Assembly (NCBI GenBank): GCA_001443545.1
Contig: LMAD01000004.1
Coordinates: 44,608-108,607 of the forward strand
DNA: 64,000 nucleotides
Reading direction: 5' to 3'
Source: Acidimicrobiaceae bacterium RAAP-2
GTDB lineage: Bacteria; Actinomycetota; Acidimicrobiia; Acidimicrobiales; RAAP-2
Part shown: in pieces, positions 24,707-32,058 of the stretch
Position numbering within the stretch: position 1 is the stretch's first letter
How the letters are laid out: the number at the start of each line of letters is the position of its first letter
Translations under genes and position numbers: made by a program
Notes under the pieces: model-generated
The model's database searches: none
Seen by the model: the letters and a program-made list of their open reading frames with translations, nothing else
What the model was told of the DNA's origin: nothing

Positions 24707-25483
24707 CTACCCGCCGACCACGTAGGAGGTCATCGAGAGCGATCCCATGGTGCAGCCGTCGACGAGGACGGTGGTCTGGGCGCCGCGGGCGTCGGCCAGA
24801 CCACTGAGGTAGGCCAGGGGTAAGAAGTGGTCCGGCGTCGGTGCCGCGAGCCGGTAGTCGGCGGTTCCGACCAGTCGGCCGATGGCTGTTGGGTCGTCGC
24901 TCATCTGACCACGGATGTTGTCATCGAACCGCTGGGCCCAATCGAAACCCTCGTCGATGGCGTGCCAATCGATGGCCCGAAGGTTGTGCACGACGTTGCC
25001 ACTCGCGACGATCATGACGCCGTCGTCGAGGAGCGGGGCGAGGCGCCGGCCGAGGTCGATGTGATAGTCGAGGGACTGCGTCGCGTCGATGGACAGCTGA
25101 ACGACCGGGACGTCGGCCGCGGGGAAGACGTGGGCTAACACCGACCACGTGCCGTGGTCGATACCCCACGACTGGTCATCGAGGGCCACGCCGACGGGCT
25201 TGACGATGTCGGCGACCTGGGCGGCGACATCGGGTGAACCGGGTGCGGGGTAATCGAAGTCGAAGAGCTGTTGGGGGAAGCCGTAGAAGTCGTGGATGAC
25301 GGGCGGGTTGGCCATCGACGTGACGGCCGTCGCGTTCACGTACCAGTGCGCGGAGATGGCCAACACGGCGCGCGGGCGATCGCTGAGCAGGCCGAACGTC
25401 GCCCACGCGTCGGTGAAGTGGTTGTGTTCCAACGTATTCATCGGGGTACCGTGTCCGATGAACGCGGCGGGCATGGTGGCCAT
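24707..25483 (-). CDS. YgiD-like extradiol dioxygenase (DODA family)
   Basis: A 258-residue class III extradiol ring-cleavage dioxygenase homologue, like E. coli YgiD (4,5-DOPA dioxygenase). Metal-site residues are in AAFIGHGTPMN, ISAHWY and IVASGNVVHNLR; TPDHFLPLAYLSG is also conserved. The catalytic metal may be zinc or iron, and catechol-type aromatics are the likely substrates. GGGAGAGACC before ATG 25483 decides the start over the ATG three codons later. It is the first gene of a four-gene operon with a good promoter, divergent from a MarR regulator. Confidence 0.92.
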   Translation of the reverse strand: MATMPAAFIGHGTPMNTLEHNHFTDAWATFGLLSDRPRAVLAISAHWYVNATAVTSMANPPVIHDFYGFPQQLFDFDYPAPGSPDVAAQVADIVKPVGVALDDQSWGIDHGTWSVLAHVFPAADVPVVQLSIDATQSLDYHIDLGRRLAPLLDDGVMIVASGNVVHNLRAIDWHAIDEGFDWAQRFDDNIRGQMSDDPTAIGRLVGTADYRLAAPTPDHFLPLAYLSGLADARGAQTTVLVDGCTMGSLSMTSYVVGG

Positions 25484-25512
25484 GGTCTCTCCCAGCGGTC
25501 GATCTGGCCACC

Positions 25513-25541
25513 AGTGTAGTGGTAGATAGATGACGTATCAA
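25513..25541 (-). promoter_or_regulatory. Promoter of the dioxygenase operon, with possible MarR operator
   Basis: On the minus strand TTGATA (complement of 25536-25541) and TACACT (complement of 25513-25518) are 17 bases apart, a strong housekeeping promoter. A short inverted repeat GATA-N7-TATC (25525-25539) overlaps the spacer and -35 box and could be a regulator site. Confidence 0.6.
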
Positions 25542-25548
25542 CAAAAGG

Positions 25549-25554
25549 TAGGAT
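25549..25554 (+). promoter_or_regulatory. -10 hexamer of the marR-like gene, probably leaderless
   Basis: TAGGAT ends 6 bases before ATG 25561, so the transcript may begin at or next to the start codon. Confidence 0.45.
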
Positions 25555-25560
25555 AGGCGC

Positions 25561-26022
25561 ATGGATGAGACCGCGTGGTTGGCGGCGGACGAACTGTCCG
25601 CGTGGAAGGGTCTGGCGTTGATGCACCTGCAGTTGACCGCGACCCTGGGCCGGGCGCTCGCGGCCGACGGCCTCTCGTACCCGGACTACCTCGTGCTCGC
25701 GACGTTGTCGGACCACCCCGACGGGCGTTGTCGGGTGGTCGAGCTCGGCGACGAGCTCGGGTGGGAGAAGAGCCGGGCGTCGCACCACGTGGCGCGGATG
25801 CGCCAGCGCGGGCTGGTGGACAAGCAGCGCTGCCCTACCGATCACCGGGGTGCGTTCGTGGTGTTGAGCGACGCGGGCCGTCGCGCCATCGAGCAAGCGG
25901 CGCCGGGTCACGTGGCCGCGGTGCGACGCCACTTCGTGGACCTGCTCACCCCGGCGCAACTCGGCGCGATCGCCGGGGTGGCGACGGTGGTGCTCGACCA
26001 CTTGTCCAGCACGCGCGACTGA
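25561..26022 (+). CDS. MarR-family transcriptional regulator
   Basis: A 153-residue winged-helix dimeric repressor. Helices with LTATLGRALAADGLSYPDYLVLATL precede the DNA-binding part: LGDELGWEKSRASHHVARMRQRGLVDKQ (recognition helix) and the wing CPTDHRGAFVVLSDAGR, with the conserved D-R of MarR wings. It is transcribed away from the four-gene dioxygenase operon with only 77 bases between, so it probably represses that operon and itself in response to an aromatic or quinone ligand. A strong hairpin follows the gene. Confidence 0.93.
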   Translation: MDETAWLAADELSAWKGLALMHLQLTATLGRALAADGLSYPDYLVLATLSDHPDGRCRVVELGDELGWEKSRASHHVARMRQRGLVDKQRCPTDHRGAFVVLSDAGRRAIEQAAPGHVAAVRRHFVDLLTPAQLGAIAGVATVVLDHLSSTRD

Positions 26023-26034
26023 GCCGCCAGACGC

Positions 26035-26066
26035 AACGACACCGGGCCCGAGGGCCCGGTGTCGTT
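26035..26066. terminator. Bidirectional terminator between marR-like and cytochrome genes
   Basis: AACGACACCGGGCCC (26035-26049) pairs perfectly with GGGCCCGGTGTCGTT (26052-26066). It lies between convergent genes and can serve both, though T-runs are short. Confidence 0.7.
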
Positions 26067-26083
26067 GGTATCGAGGGAAAACG

Positions 26084-27025
26084 CTACGCGCTGTAGTGCT
26101 CGCGCCAGATCAGTCGGTAGACCTTCACCTTGCGAGGGATTGACCGCAGACCGGGTATCAACGGCAACAGCAGGAGCAGCAGCGACAGCAGCCCCATCAG
26201 CGCCGAGACTTGGACGTCAGCGTTCGAGCTGGTGCTGAACGGCGTCACCTGGTACCAGAAGGTGTAGAGCCACAGCCAGGCTTGTCCCGGGTAGCTACCC
26301 GTCTCGTTCATCATGCCCCACTGGCTGCCCAAGAGATGCTGCTTCTGGGCGAGGTTGGCCAAATAAGTACCGTCGGCGACGAAGAGCAGCGGCTTGGTGT
26401 AGTTCGTGGTGTAGAACCCACTGCCGGTCACGAGGGCCTGGTCGAGGGCACCGGAACGAGCCATCTGGGTCAACTTGTTGATTATCGTCGGGACCGGGCC
26501 GACGTTCGTGGCGGGCACGTTGATGAGCCCGTGGCTCCACGTCATCTTGGCTGCACCCTTGGAGTAGTTCGAGACCCAGGAGGTCTGTTGGGCGGAGTTC
26601 GCGCCCTTCCACTGGGCGAGCGCGAGCTTCAAGTCGGGGTCGTTTGGCACGCTGCTGAGCGGGTTGATGACGAAGTCGCGCACCGTGTTCACCGGAATCG
26701 TCACGCCGGCCCACTGGGCGAGCTTGAGTGGGCCGAGGTTCTGACCCGGTGCCGCCGTGTTGTACGGTCCGCCGTACTGGGCGGTGATGGTCGAGCCGTT
26801 CATCTCACCCAACGCGGTGGTGGCGAAGTCGATCGGGTTGGCGTTGGACCACGTCTTGATCGTGATCGCTCGCTCATCGGGCGAACCGAAGAGCGTGGCG
26901 AGCAGGACGACGAGCAACCCGACCACGATGACCGCGATGGTGCCTTCCCTGATGATGTCGTACGGGGCGTACTTGCCCTTGTACTCCGGTGCGTCGACGT
27001 CGGGGCGAAATGGCTTCGTACTCAC
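26084..27025 (-). CDS. Uncharacterised cytochrome b-associated membrane subunit
   Basis: A 313-residue protein with one membrane helix near the N-terminus (about 28-47) and one near the C-terminus (about 271-293), enclosing a roughly 220-residue domain probably outside the membrane, and a basic cytoplasmic tail (RSIPRKVKVYRLIWREHY). The position after a b6-like cytochrome suggests subunit IV (PetD), but there is no PEWY motif, only two helices and no cysteine or CXXCH haem motif. It overlaps the cytochrome b gene by 4 bases, so the two are almost certainly partners. I do not recognise the fold. Confidence 0.75.
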   Translation of the reverse strand: MSTKPFRPDVDAPEYKGKYAPYDIIREGTIAVIVVGLLVVLLATLFGSPDERAITIKTWSNANPIDFATTALGEMNGSTITAQYGGPYNTAAPGQNLGPLKLAQWAGVTIPVNTVRDFVINPLSSVPNDPDLKLALAQWKGANSAQQTSWVSNYSKGAAKMTWSHGLINVPATNVGPVPTIINKLTQMARSGALDQALVTGSGFYTTNYTKPLLFVADGTYLANLAQKQHLLGSQWGMMNETGSYPGQAWLWLYTFWYQVTPFSTSSNADVQVSALMGLLSLLLLLLPLIPGLRSIPRKVKVYRLIWREHYSA

Positions 27026-27648
27026 TTGGTGGCTCCGGTCTTCTCTTCAAAGGGGGGCACGACGCCCTTGATTCGTACGAGCAGCACGTGGACGGCGGTG
27101 AGCAACACCGCCGCGAGGGGCAGCAACACGATGTGCCACATCAACATCTGTCCGAGATTCAGTACGTTGAAGATCGAACCAGCGCCAGTGGCGTTGATGC
27201 CGTCCTTGGCCTGCGTGGAGATCCACTGCGAGTCGAAGTTGGTCTGGGAGACGTACCCGGTGAAGGCCGCGCCGACCGAGGCGAGGAACGTCACGACACC
27301 GGTCATCCAGGTCGCGGTGCGGCCCCCGCGCCAGGCCGCCATAAAGAACTTGCCCCAGAGGTGCACGATCATCGCGAAGAAGAAGATCTCGACGCTCCAC
27401 AGGTGCATGGAGTTGACGAAGTGGCCGATCGACGACGAGTGCCACCACTGCGGTCCACGGATTGACAGGATGAAGCCGGTCAGGATGACCAGACTCAGCG
27501 CGGCGAGCGTCGTGACGCCGAAGACGTAGATCCACGACGAGACGTAGGCGGGCTGGGTGTCCGGGAGCAACTTCTCCGGGGGTAGTTTTCCGGCGGCCCG
27601 CTTGCGCAGGCGCGTCGTCCACTGGCGTTCGATTTCAGTCGTGCTCAC
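27022..27648 (-). CDS. Cytochrome b6-like N-terminal domain protein
   Basis: A 208-residue four-helix dihaem cytochrome b. Likely haem ligands are His82 and His96 (SMHLWSVEIFFFAMIVHLW) and His172 and His187 (MWHIVLLPL and TAVHVLLVR). The second pair is 15 apart, as in cytochrome b6 rather than bc1. The usual quinol-site PWDQ after helix C is replaced (GYVSQTNFDSQW). It lacks the C-terminal half of full cytochrome b; the following gene may supply it. No Rieske protein or cytochrome c is encoded nearby. It starts at GTG, overlapping the 60-residue gene. Confidence 0.9.
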   Translation of the reverse strand: MSTTEIERQWTTRLRKRAAGKLPPEKLLPDTQPAYVSSWIYVFGVTTLAALSLVILTGFILSIRGPQWWHSSSIGHFVNSMHLWSVEIFFFAMIVHLWGKFFMAAWRGGRTATWMTGVVTFLASVGAAFTGYVSQTNFDSQWISTQAKDGINATGAGSIFNVLNLGQMLMWHIVLLPLAAVLLTAVHVLLVRIKGVVPPFEEKTGATK

Positions 27649-27827
27649 TGGTTCCCCTTTCGGCGGTTACGACCGGGGAACGGGAGGAGCAGCGCGGCGA
27701 CGAAGGTCATGATCATCAACACGACGACGATGAAGTTCGCCACGGAGATATTGATCACACCCCAGTGGATGTAATGCCCGTAGTTATCCAGCGGTATGAA
27801 GGCCGCCAGGGACCAAAGAAATGCCAT
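27645..27827 (-). CDS. 60-residue single-helix membrane protein of the cytochrome module
   Basis: A short protein starting MAFLWSLAAFIPLDNY, with one membrane helix (about residues 30-51, ANFIVVVLMIMTFVAALLL) and a basic tail PGRNRRKGNQ. Its stop overlaps the cytochrome b start (GTGA), so it belongs to the same operon and is probably a small subunit or assembly factor. The frame is open 27 codons upstream, but ATG 27827 avoids a charged non-membrane extension. Confidence 0.7.
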   Translation of the reverse strand: MAFLWSLAAFIPLDNYGHYIHWGVINISVANFIVVVLMIMTFVAALLLPFPGRNRRKGNQ

Positions 27828-27929
27828 AACGGTCTCGTTTCTCCCAACTCGTTCCGAGGTGAATAGTGTCGCAGATCGGGCCGCGCGAGGGGTAGGGCCA
27901 AATGGCATACGGCCTGCAGTACGAACTTC

Positions 27930-28859
27930 TCACGCCACCGTTCTAGTACCTGGAACTCGGTCTCGCGCGGTTTGGCGTAGGTGGAACTGCGTCACGCCGA
28001 TAGCCAGGGAGACCGCTCCCGCGATGTGGAGCTCGACCAGGACGACCGGCACGTGGGTCACGTACTGCGTGAAGCCGATGACGGCTTGCACGAGTGCGAT
28101 GACGACGAGTCGACGTACGCCCAGACGTAGCGCGTCAGGAACTTCGGCCCGCCAGATGGCGATGACCAGTCCACCGACCAACCCCAAGAAGAGCACGGCG
28201 AGGACCGAGTGGACCCAGGCGGCGTCCGCGAAGGAGAACGGCAGCCGTCGGGCGACGAGTTGACCCTGCGCTGAACCGGCGTGCGGACCCGAGCCGGTCG
28301 TCGCGGTGCCCGCGACGAGCACCAAAGCGAAGGGGATCCAGAGCAGCCGCGCGATCAGGCGGAAGTGGGGGTCGCGCACGTCGGCGCGGGTACCTGGCCC
28401 GTAGACGTACTTCGAGCGGTGGTACAGGATGGCTCCAACCACGACCATGGAGAGCGAGAGGATCATGTGGAGCGAGACCAGCCACGGATTGAGCTTGGAG
28501 TAAACGACGAAGGCGCCGAGTACGGCGTCGGCGACGACGCCGAGAACGAGCAGTCCCGCGAAGGCGATGAGGTCGCGGCGTCGCTCGCTGCGAAGCCACG
28601 CCGCGACGAACGTCACCCCGGTCACGATGACGAGCAGGATGGTGACGATGCGATTCGTATATTCGATCAGGGGATGGATCGACCACGACCCCGCCAGTTG
28701 GTGGCCGTAACAGGTGGGCCAGTCGGGACAACCGAGGCCGGATCCGGTCAGTCGAACGGCCCCGCCGGTGAGCACGATCACGATCATCGAAAGGAACGAA
28801 CTGAAGGCGAACCAGCGGAACTTGGGCGGGGACACGGTAAATCGGGGCGCGGAGGTCAC
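27930..28859 (-). CDS. ctaA: Haem A synthase (CtaA/COX15)
   Basis: A 309-residue eight-helix membrane enzyme that oxidises haem O to haem A for cytochrome oxidase. Typical features are VLTGGAVRLTGSGLGCPDWP with the cysteine loop, LIEYTNRIV with a haem-ligand region, LHMILSLSMVVVG and SAQGQLVARRLPF with later histidines (VHSVLAVLFLG, LHIAGAVSLAIG). The GTG start follows TAGGCT by 6 bases. It is divergent from ctaB with a 41-base gap, so both final steps of haem A synthesis are expressed from one intergenic region. Confidence 0.93.
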   Translation of the reverse strand: MTSAPRFTVSPPKFRWFAFSSFLSMIVIVLTGGAVRLTGSGLGCPDWPTCYGHQLAGSWSIHPLIEYTNRIVTILLVIVTGVTFVAAWLRSERRRDLIAFAGLLVLGVVADAVLGAFVVYSKLNPWLVSLHMILSLSMVVVGAILYHRSKYVYGPGTRADVRDPHFRLIARLLWIPFALVLVAGTATTGSGPHAGSAQGQLVARRLPFSFADAAWVHSVLAVLFLGLVGGLVIAIWRAEVPDALRLGVRRLVVIALVQAVIGFTQYVTHVPVVLVELHIAGAVSLAIGVTQFHLRQTARDRVPGTRTVA

Positions 28860-28865
28860 CTCCGT

Positions 28866-28893
28866 AGCCTAGGTAAGAAGTCACTTCTAGACT
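28866..28893. promoter_or_regulatory. Divergent leaderless-type -10 hexamers for ctaA and ctaB
   Basis: On the minus strand TAGGCT (complement of 28866-28871) ends 6 bases before the ctaA GTG. On the plus strand TAGACT (28888-28893) ends 7 bases before the ctaB ATG. The paired placement in a 41-base gap supports both starts. Confidence 0.55.
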
Positions 28894-28900
28894 GCCTCCT

Positions 28901-29815
28901 ATGACCATCGCCACGTCGAGAGCCTTTTCGACCATGGACGTGATCAAGGGATACGTGGCTCTCACCAAACCGCGGATCATTGAGTTGCTACTGGTGACCA
29001 CGATTCCGACCATGGTCGTCGCCGCCAACGCGATTCCCAGTCTCTGGCTCATCGTGGACACGCTGGTCGGTGGAACGCTCGCCGCGGCGGGCGCCAACGC
29101 CTTCAACATGGTGATTGACCGTGACATCGACGCCATCATGGAACGAACGAAACGCCGGCCGCTCGTACGCGGCGTCATGTCGCCGCGCGCGGCCACCACG
29201 TTCGCGGTGGCGTTGGAGCTGATCGCGTTCGCCGTACTCGCCATCTGGGTAAACCTGCTCTCGGCGTGGCTCGCCGTGGCCGCGATGCTGTTCTACGTCT
29301 TCGTCTACACGATCTGGCTGAAGCGGCGAAGCAAGCAGAACATCGTCATCGGCGGTGCCGCCGGTGCGGTACCGGTACTCGTGGGCTGGGCCGCGGTGAC
29401 CGGGAATCTCACGTGGACGCCCGTGCTGCTGTTCCTGGTCGTCTTCATCTGGACGCCACCGCACTTCTGGGCGCTGGCCGTTCGATACCGCGACGACTAC
29501 AGCGCCGCCCACGTGCCGATGATGCCGGTCGTGGCGTCGCTGCGTCGAACCACGCTCGAGATTCTCATCTACACCGTGATCATGTGGGCGCTCACCGTGC
29601 TCATCGGGCCCGTCGCGCACCTGGGCTGGATCTACGCGCTCGCCTCGATGATTCTCGGCGGCTTCTTCACGTTCTACGCCATGCGTCTCTTCCGACACGC
29701 GGTTCACGATCGGGCCGACGCCGGCGAGGCCATGCGCCTCTTCCACTTCTCCATTACCTATCTCACAGCCCTCTTCGTACTCATGGCGGTGGATGTCCTT
29801 GTCAACAATCATTGA
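28901..29815 (+). CDS. ctaB: Protohaem IX farnesyltransferase (haem O synthase)
   Basis: A 304-residue UbiA-family membrane prenyltransferase that converts haem B to haem O. The first Asp-rich motif is NMVIDRDIDAIMERTKRRPL and the second region YRDDYSAAHVPMMPVV; ALTKPRIIELLLVTTIP is the typical N-terminus. About nine helices are visible. It is followed, with a 23-base overlap, by a TlpA-like thioredoxin that could help copper-site or cytochrome assembly. Confidence 0.95.
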   Translation: MTIATSRAFSTMDVIKGYVALTKPRIIELLLVTTIPTMVVAANAIPSLWLIVDTLVGGTLAAAGANAFNMVIDRDIDAIMERTKRRPLVRGVMSPRAATTFAVALELIAFAVLAIWVNLLSAWLAVAAMLFYVFVYTIWLKRRSKQNIVIGGAAGAVPVLVGWAAVTGNLTWTPVLLFLVVFIWTPPHFWALAVRYRDDYSAAHVPMMPVVASLRRTTLEILIYTVIMWALTVLIGPVAHLGWIYALASMILGGFFTFYAMRLFRHAVHDRADAGEAMRLFHFSITYLTALFVLMAVDVLVNNH

Positions 29816-30368
29816 AAAGTGGCGACGGGGCCACCCGTCGCCGATGATGTTCGTCTCGCTCGGGATCGGCACCACGATCGCCGTCGCGCTAATTGTCGTG
29901 GTCTCGCTTTTGACCGGCGGGCGGTCGTCGTCGGCGCCACCTTCGAACGCCTTGATCGGCACCGAGGCGAGCACCTTCAGTCTGCCCGGGCTTTCGGGCG
30001 GAGCGGTCACGGCACCCTACGCGAAGGGCCACCCGACGGCACTGGTGTTCATGGCGAGTTACTGCGCGCCCTGTCGAGCGGAACTACCCCACCTGGTCTC
30101 CTACTTACACGCCCACCCGACGAGTTCGGTTCGGGTCATCGGCGTCGACTCGAGCGATCAACGAGCCGCCGCACGCGCGTTCGTTCGTCACGACGGGGTT
30201 CCCTTCCCGGTCGCGTACGACTTGAATAGCACGGTGGCCTCGTCATTCCAGCTCCAGGCGATCCCCGACACGGTCTTCATCGACGCCAAGGGACGGGTGG
30301 CGAACATCGTGATCGGCAAGATCACGCCGGCGCAGTTCGCACACGACCTCGCGGCCATCGGCGGTTAA
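29793..30368 (+). CDS. TlpA/ResA-like membrane-anchored thiol-disulfide protein
   Basis: A 191-residue protein with an N-terminal membrane anchor (about 20-42) and an extracytoplasmic thioredoxin-fold domain. The active site is FMASYCAPCRAELPHL (CxxC), with the cis-proline region in AIPDTVFIDAKGRV. Such proteins reduce apo-cytochrome or copper-site cysteines, or act in thiol quality control. Overlap with ctaB suggests a role in oxidase maturation. The stop overlaps the convergent ABC permease stop. Confidence 0.9.
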   Translation: MSLSTIIEKWRRGHPSPMMFVSLGIGTTIAVALIVVVSLLTGGRSSSAPPSNALIGTEASTFSLPGLSGGAVTAPYAKGHPTALVFMASYCAPCRAELPHLVSYLHAHPTSSVRVIGVDSSDQRAAARAFVRHDGVPFPVAYDLNSTVASSFQLQAIPDTVFIDAKGRVANIVIGKITPAQFAHDLAAIGG

Positions 30369-31096
30369 TCGAATCGGAAGGTTCGAGCGGCGAGAAAGGG
30401 TGCACCGAGCGCCCAGACGAGCAGCGAGACCCAGTCACCGCCGGACGGACTGAGACCGAGTCCCAGGATCCGGTGGAGCGCCTCGGCGAGTGATCCCGAC
30501 GGCAACCCGACGACGATTCGTCCGACCACACTCGGCAGTGACGTCACCGGGACGACGATTCCCGAGAGAAGCAGCAGGACGAGATAGAGCCCGTTGCTGG
30601 CGGCGAGGTTCACCTCGGCGCGGAGCCATCCGGCCAGGGCGAGTCCGATGCCGGCCAGCCCCGCCGAACCGAGCAGGATTACCAGCGCTACCTCCAGCGC
30701 GCCGCGACCGCCGCCGTGGGGCCGCCAGCCGAGGGCGAGCGCGACCACGGCGACCACGGCGACCTGGATCACCTCGGTGACCAGCACCCCGGCGATCTTC
30801 GCGCCGATGAGTCGGCGTCGACCGAGGGGCGTCACGTAGAGCCGTCGCAGTACACCGAAGGATCGTTCGAAGCCCGTCGCGATCGAGAGCGCCACCATCG
30901 AGGTCGAAAGAACCGACAGCGCGATGATTCCCGGCGCGATGAAGTCGACCCGGTGCGGCGTCGGACTGGTGGTCACGGCGGCGAGGGAGAAGAAGACGAG
31001 GAGCAGCACGGGAATGGCGATCGTGAGCAGGAGGGTCTCCCCGCGACGGATGGTCATCCGCACCTCGGCGCGGGTCTGGGCCCACCACGCCTTCAC
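30365..31096 (-). CDS. ABC-2 type transporter permease
   Basis: A 243-residue permease with six membrane helices, of the ABC-2 (drug or lipid exporter) class: TLLLTIAIPVLLLVFFSL, ATGFERSFGVLRRLYVTPLG and a late SGIVVPVTSLPS loop. GTG 31096 overlaps the ATPase stop by 4 bases and is chosen over an open upstream extension. With its ATPase it forms a two-gene exporter; the substrate is unknown. Confidence 0.88.
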   Translation of the reverse strand: MKAWWAQTRAEVRMTIRRGETLLLTIAIPVLLLVFFSLAAVTTSPTPHRVDFIAPGIIALSVLSTSMVALSIATGFERSFGVLRRLYVTPLGRRRLIGAKIAGVLVTEVIQVAVVAVVALALGWRPHGGGRGALEVALVILLGSAGLAGIGLALAGWLRAEVNLAASNGLYLVLLLLSGIVVPVTSLPSVVGRIVVGLPSGSLAEALHRILGLGLSPSGGDWVSLLVWALGAPFLAARTFRFD

Positions 31097-31998
31097 GAGT
31101 GGCTCCGCTCCTCGGCGATGAGCTCGAGGTACCGCTCTTCGAGCGAGGCGCGCGTGCGAAGTGAGACGAGTTCGACGTTTCGCTCGAGGAGAAACGCGCT
31201 GACCAGCGAGACCCGATCGGCGTTCGACGTGATTCGACAGTGCAACCGATTCGGCGACGGACTCGTGACGACGCACCCGAGGAGGCGCGCGAGGGCGTCG
31301 ACGTCGACCGGACCGCTCGTCTCGATGATCAGCTCGGGCTCACCGGCCAGTTCGTCGAGGGTGCCCGCAGCGACGACGGCGCCACGGTGCATCAGCACGA
31401 GACGTTGGGCCATTCGCTCGGCCTCGACGAGCTCGTGGGTCGTGATCAGGATCGCGCAGCCCCGTTCGGCTTCCGCGGCGATGATCGATCGAATGACCTG
31501 TCGGCCTTCGGGGTCCACCGCGGTCGTCGGTTCGTCGAGGACGAGGACTCGCGGCCGGGCGATCAGGGCCAACGCGAGCAGCGTGCGCTGCTGCTCGCCG
31601 CCCGAGAGCCGTCGCCACGGCGTGGAGGCGCAGCGGCGCAGGTCGAGCAGGTCGAGCAGGTCGCCGGGGTCGCGGGGCGCGTCGTAGTACGTGGCCGTGA
31701 GCTCCAACACCTGGGACGGGGTCATGGGGAACCAGACGCCGCCACGTTGGAGCAGGGCTCCGGTACGGGCGACGACCTCCCCGTGGTCTCGGCGCGGGTC
31801 CAGCCCGTGGATGCGCGCCGTTCCCGACGTCGGATCGCGAAAGCCCAGGAGCGTCTCGACGAGGGTGGTCTTCCCAGCCCCGTTCGGCCCCAGCAGGGCG
31901 ACGATTTCACCGTATTCAACCGTGAGGCTTACGTCGCGTACCGCGCGCAGGTCGCCGAAGTCGACGCGCAACCCGGTGACCTCGATGGCGTGACTCAC
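31093..31998 (-). CDS. ABC transporter ATP-binding protein
   Basis: A 301-residue ATPase with Walker A LLGPNGAGKTTLVE, signature LSGGEQQRTLLALALIARP, Walker B VLVLDEPTTAVD and switch His in ILITTHEL. The C-terminal 80 residues form the extra domain found in CcmA/NatA-like exporters. TAGTTT lies 8 bases before the GTG start. It is coupled to the permease gene by an overlap and divergent from serS. Confidence 0.93.
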   Translation of the reverse strand: MSHAIEVTGLRVDFGDLRAVRDVSLTVEYGEIVALLGPNGAGKTTLVETLLGFRDPTSGTARIHGLDPRRDHGEVVARTGALLQRGGVWFPMTPSQVLELTATYYDAPRDPGDLLDLLDLRRCASTPWRRLSGGEQQRTLLALALIARPRVLVLDEPTTAVDPEGRQVIRSIIAAEAERGCAILITTHELVEAERMAQRLVLMHRGAVVAAGTLDELAGEPELIIETSGPVDVDALARLLGCVVTSPSPNRLHCRITSNADRVSLVSAFLLERNVELVSLRTRASLEERYLELIAEERSHS

Positions 31999-32045
31999 AA
32001 CCTACGAAACTAGACGTTCCGCGTGGGTCGTCGAACGGGCCTCGG

Positions 32046-32051
32046 TAGGCT
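32046..32051 (+). promoter_or_regulatory. -10 hexamer before serS, probably leaderless
   Basis: TAGGCT ends 7 bases before GTG 32059; there is no Shine-Dalgarno site. Confidence 0.45.
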
Positions 32052-32058
32052 CAGTGAC

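Noticed and set aside
26210..27529. A 439-codon plus-strand frame
   Set aside because: Antisense to the two cytochrome b module genes.
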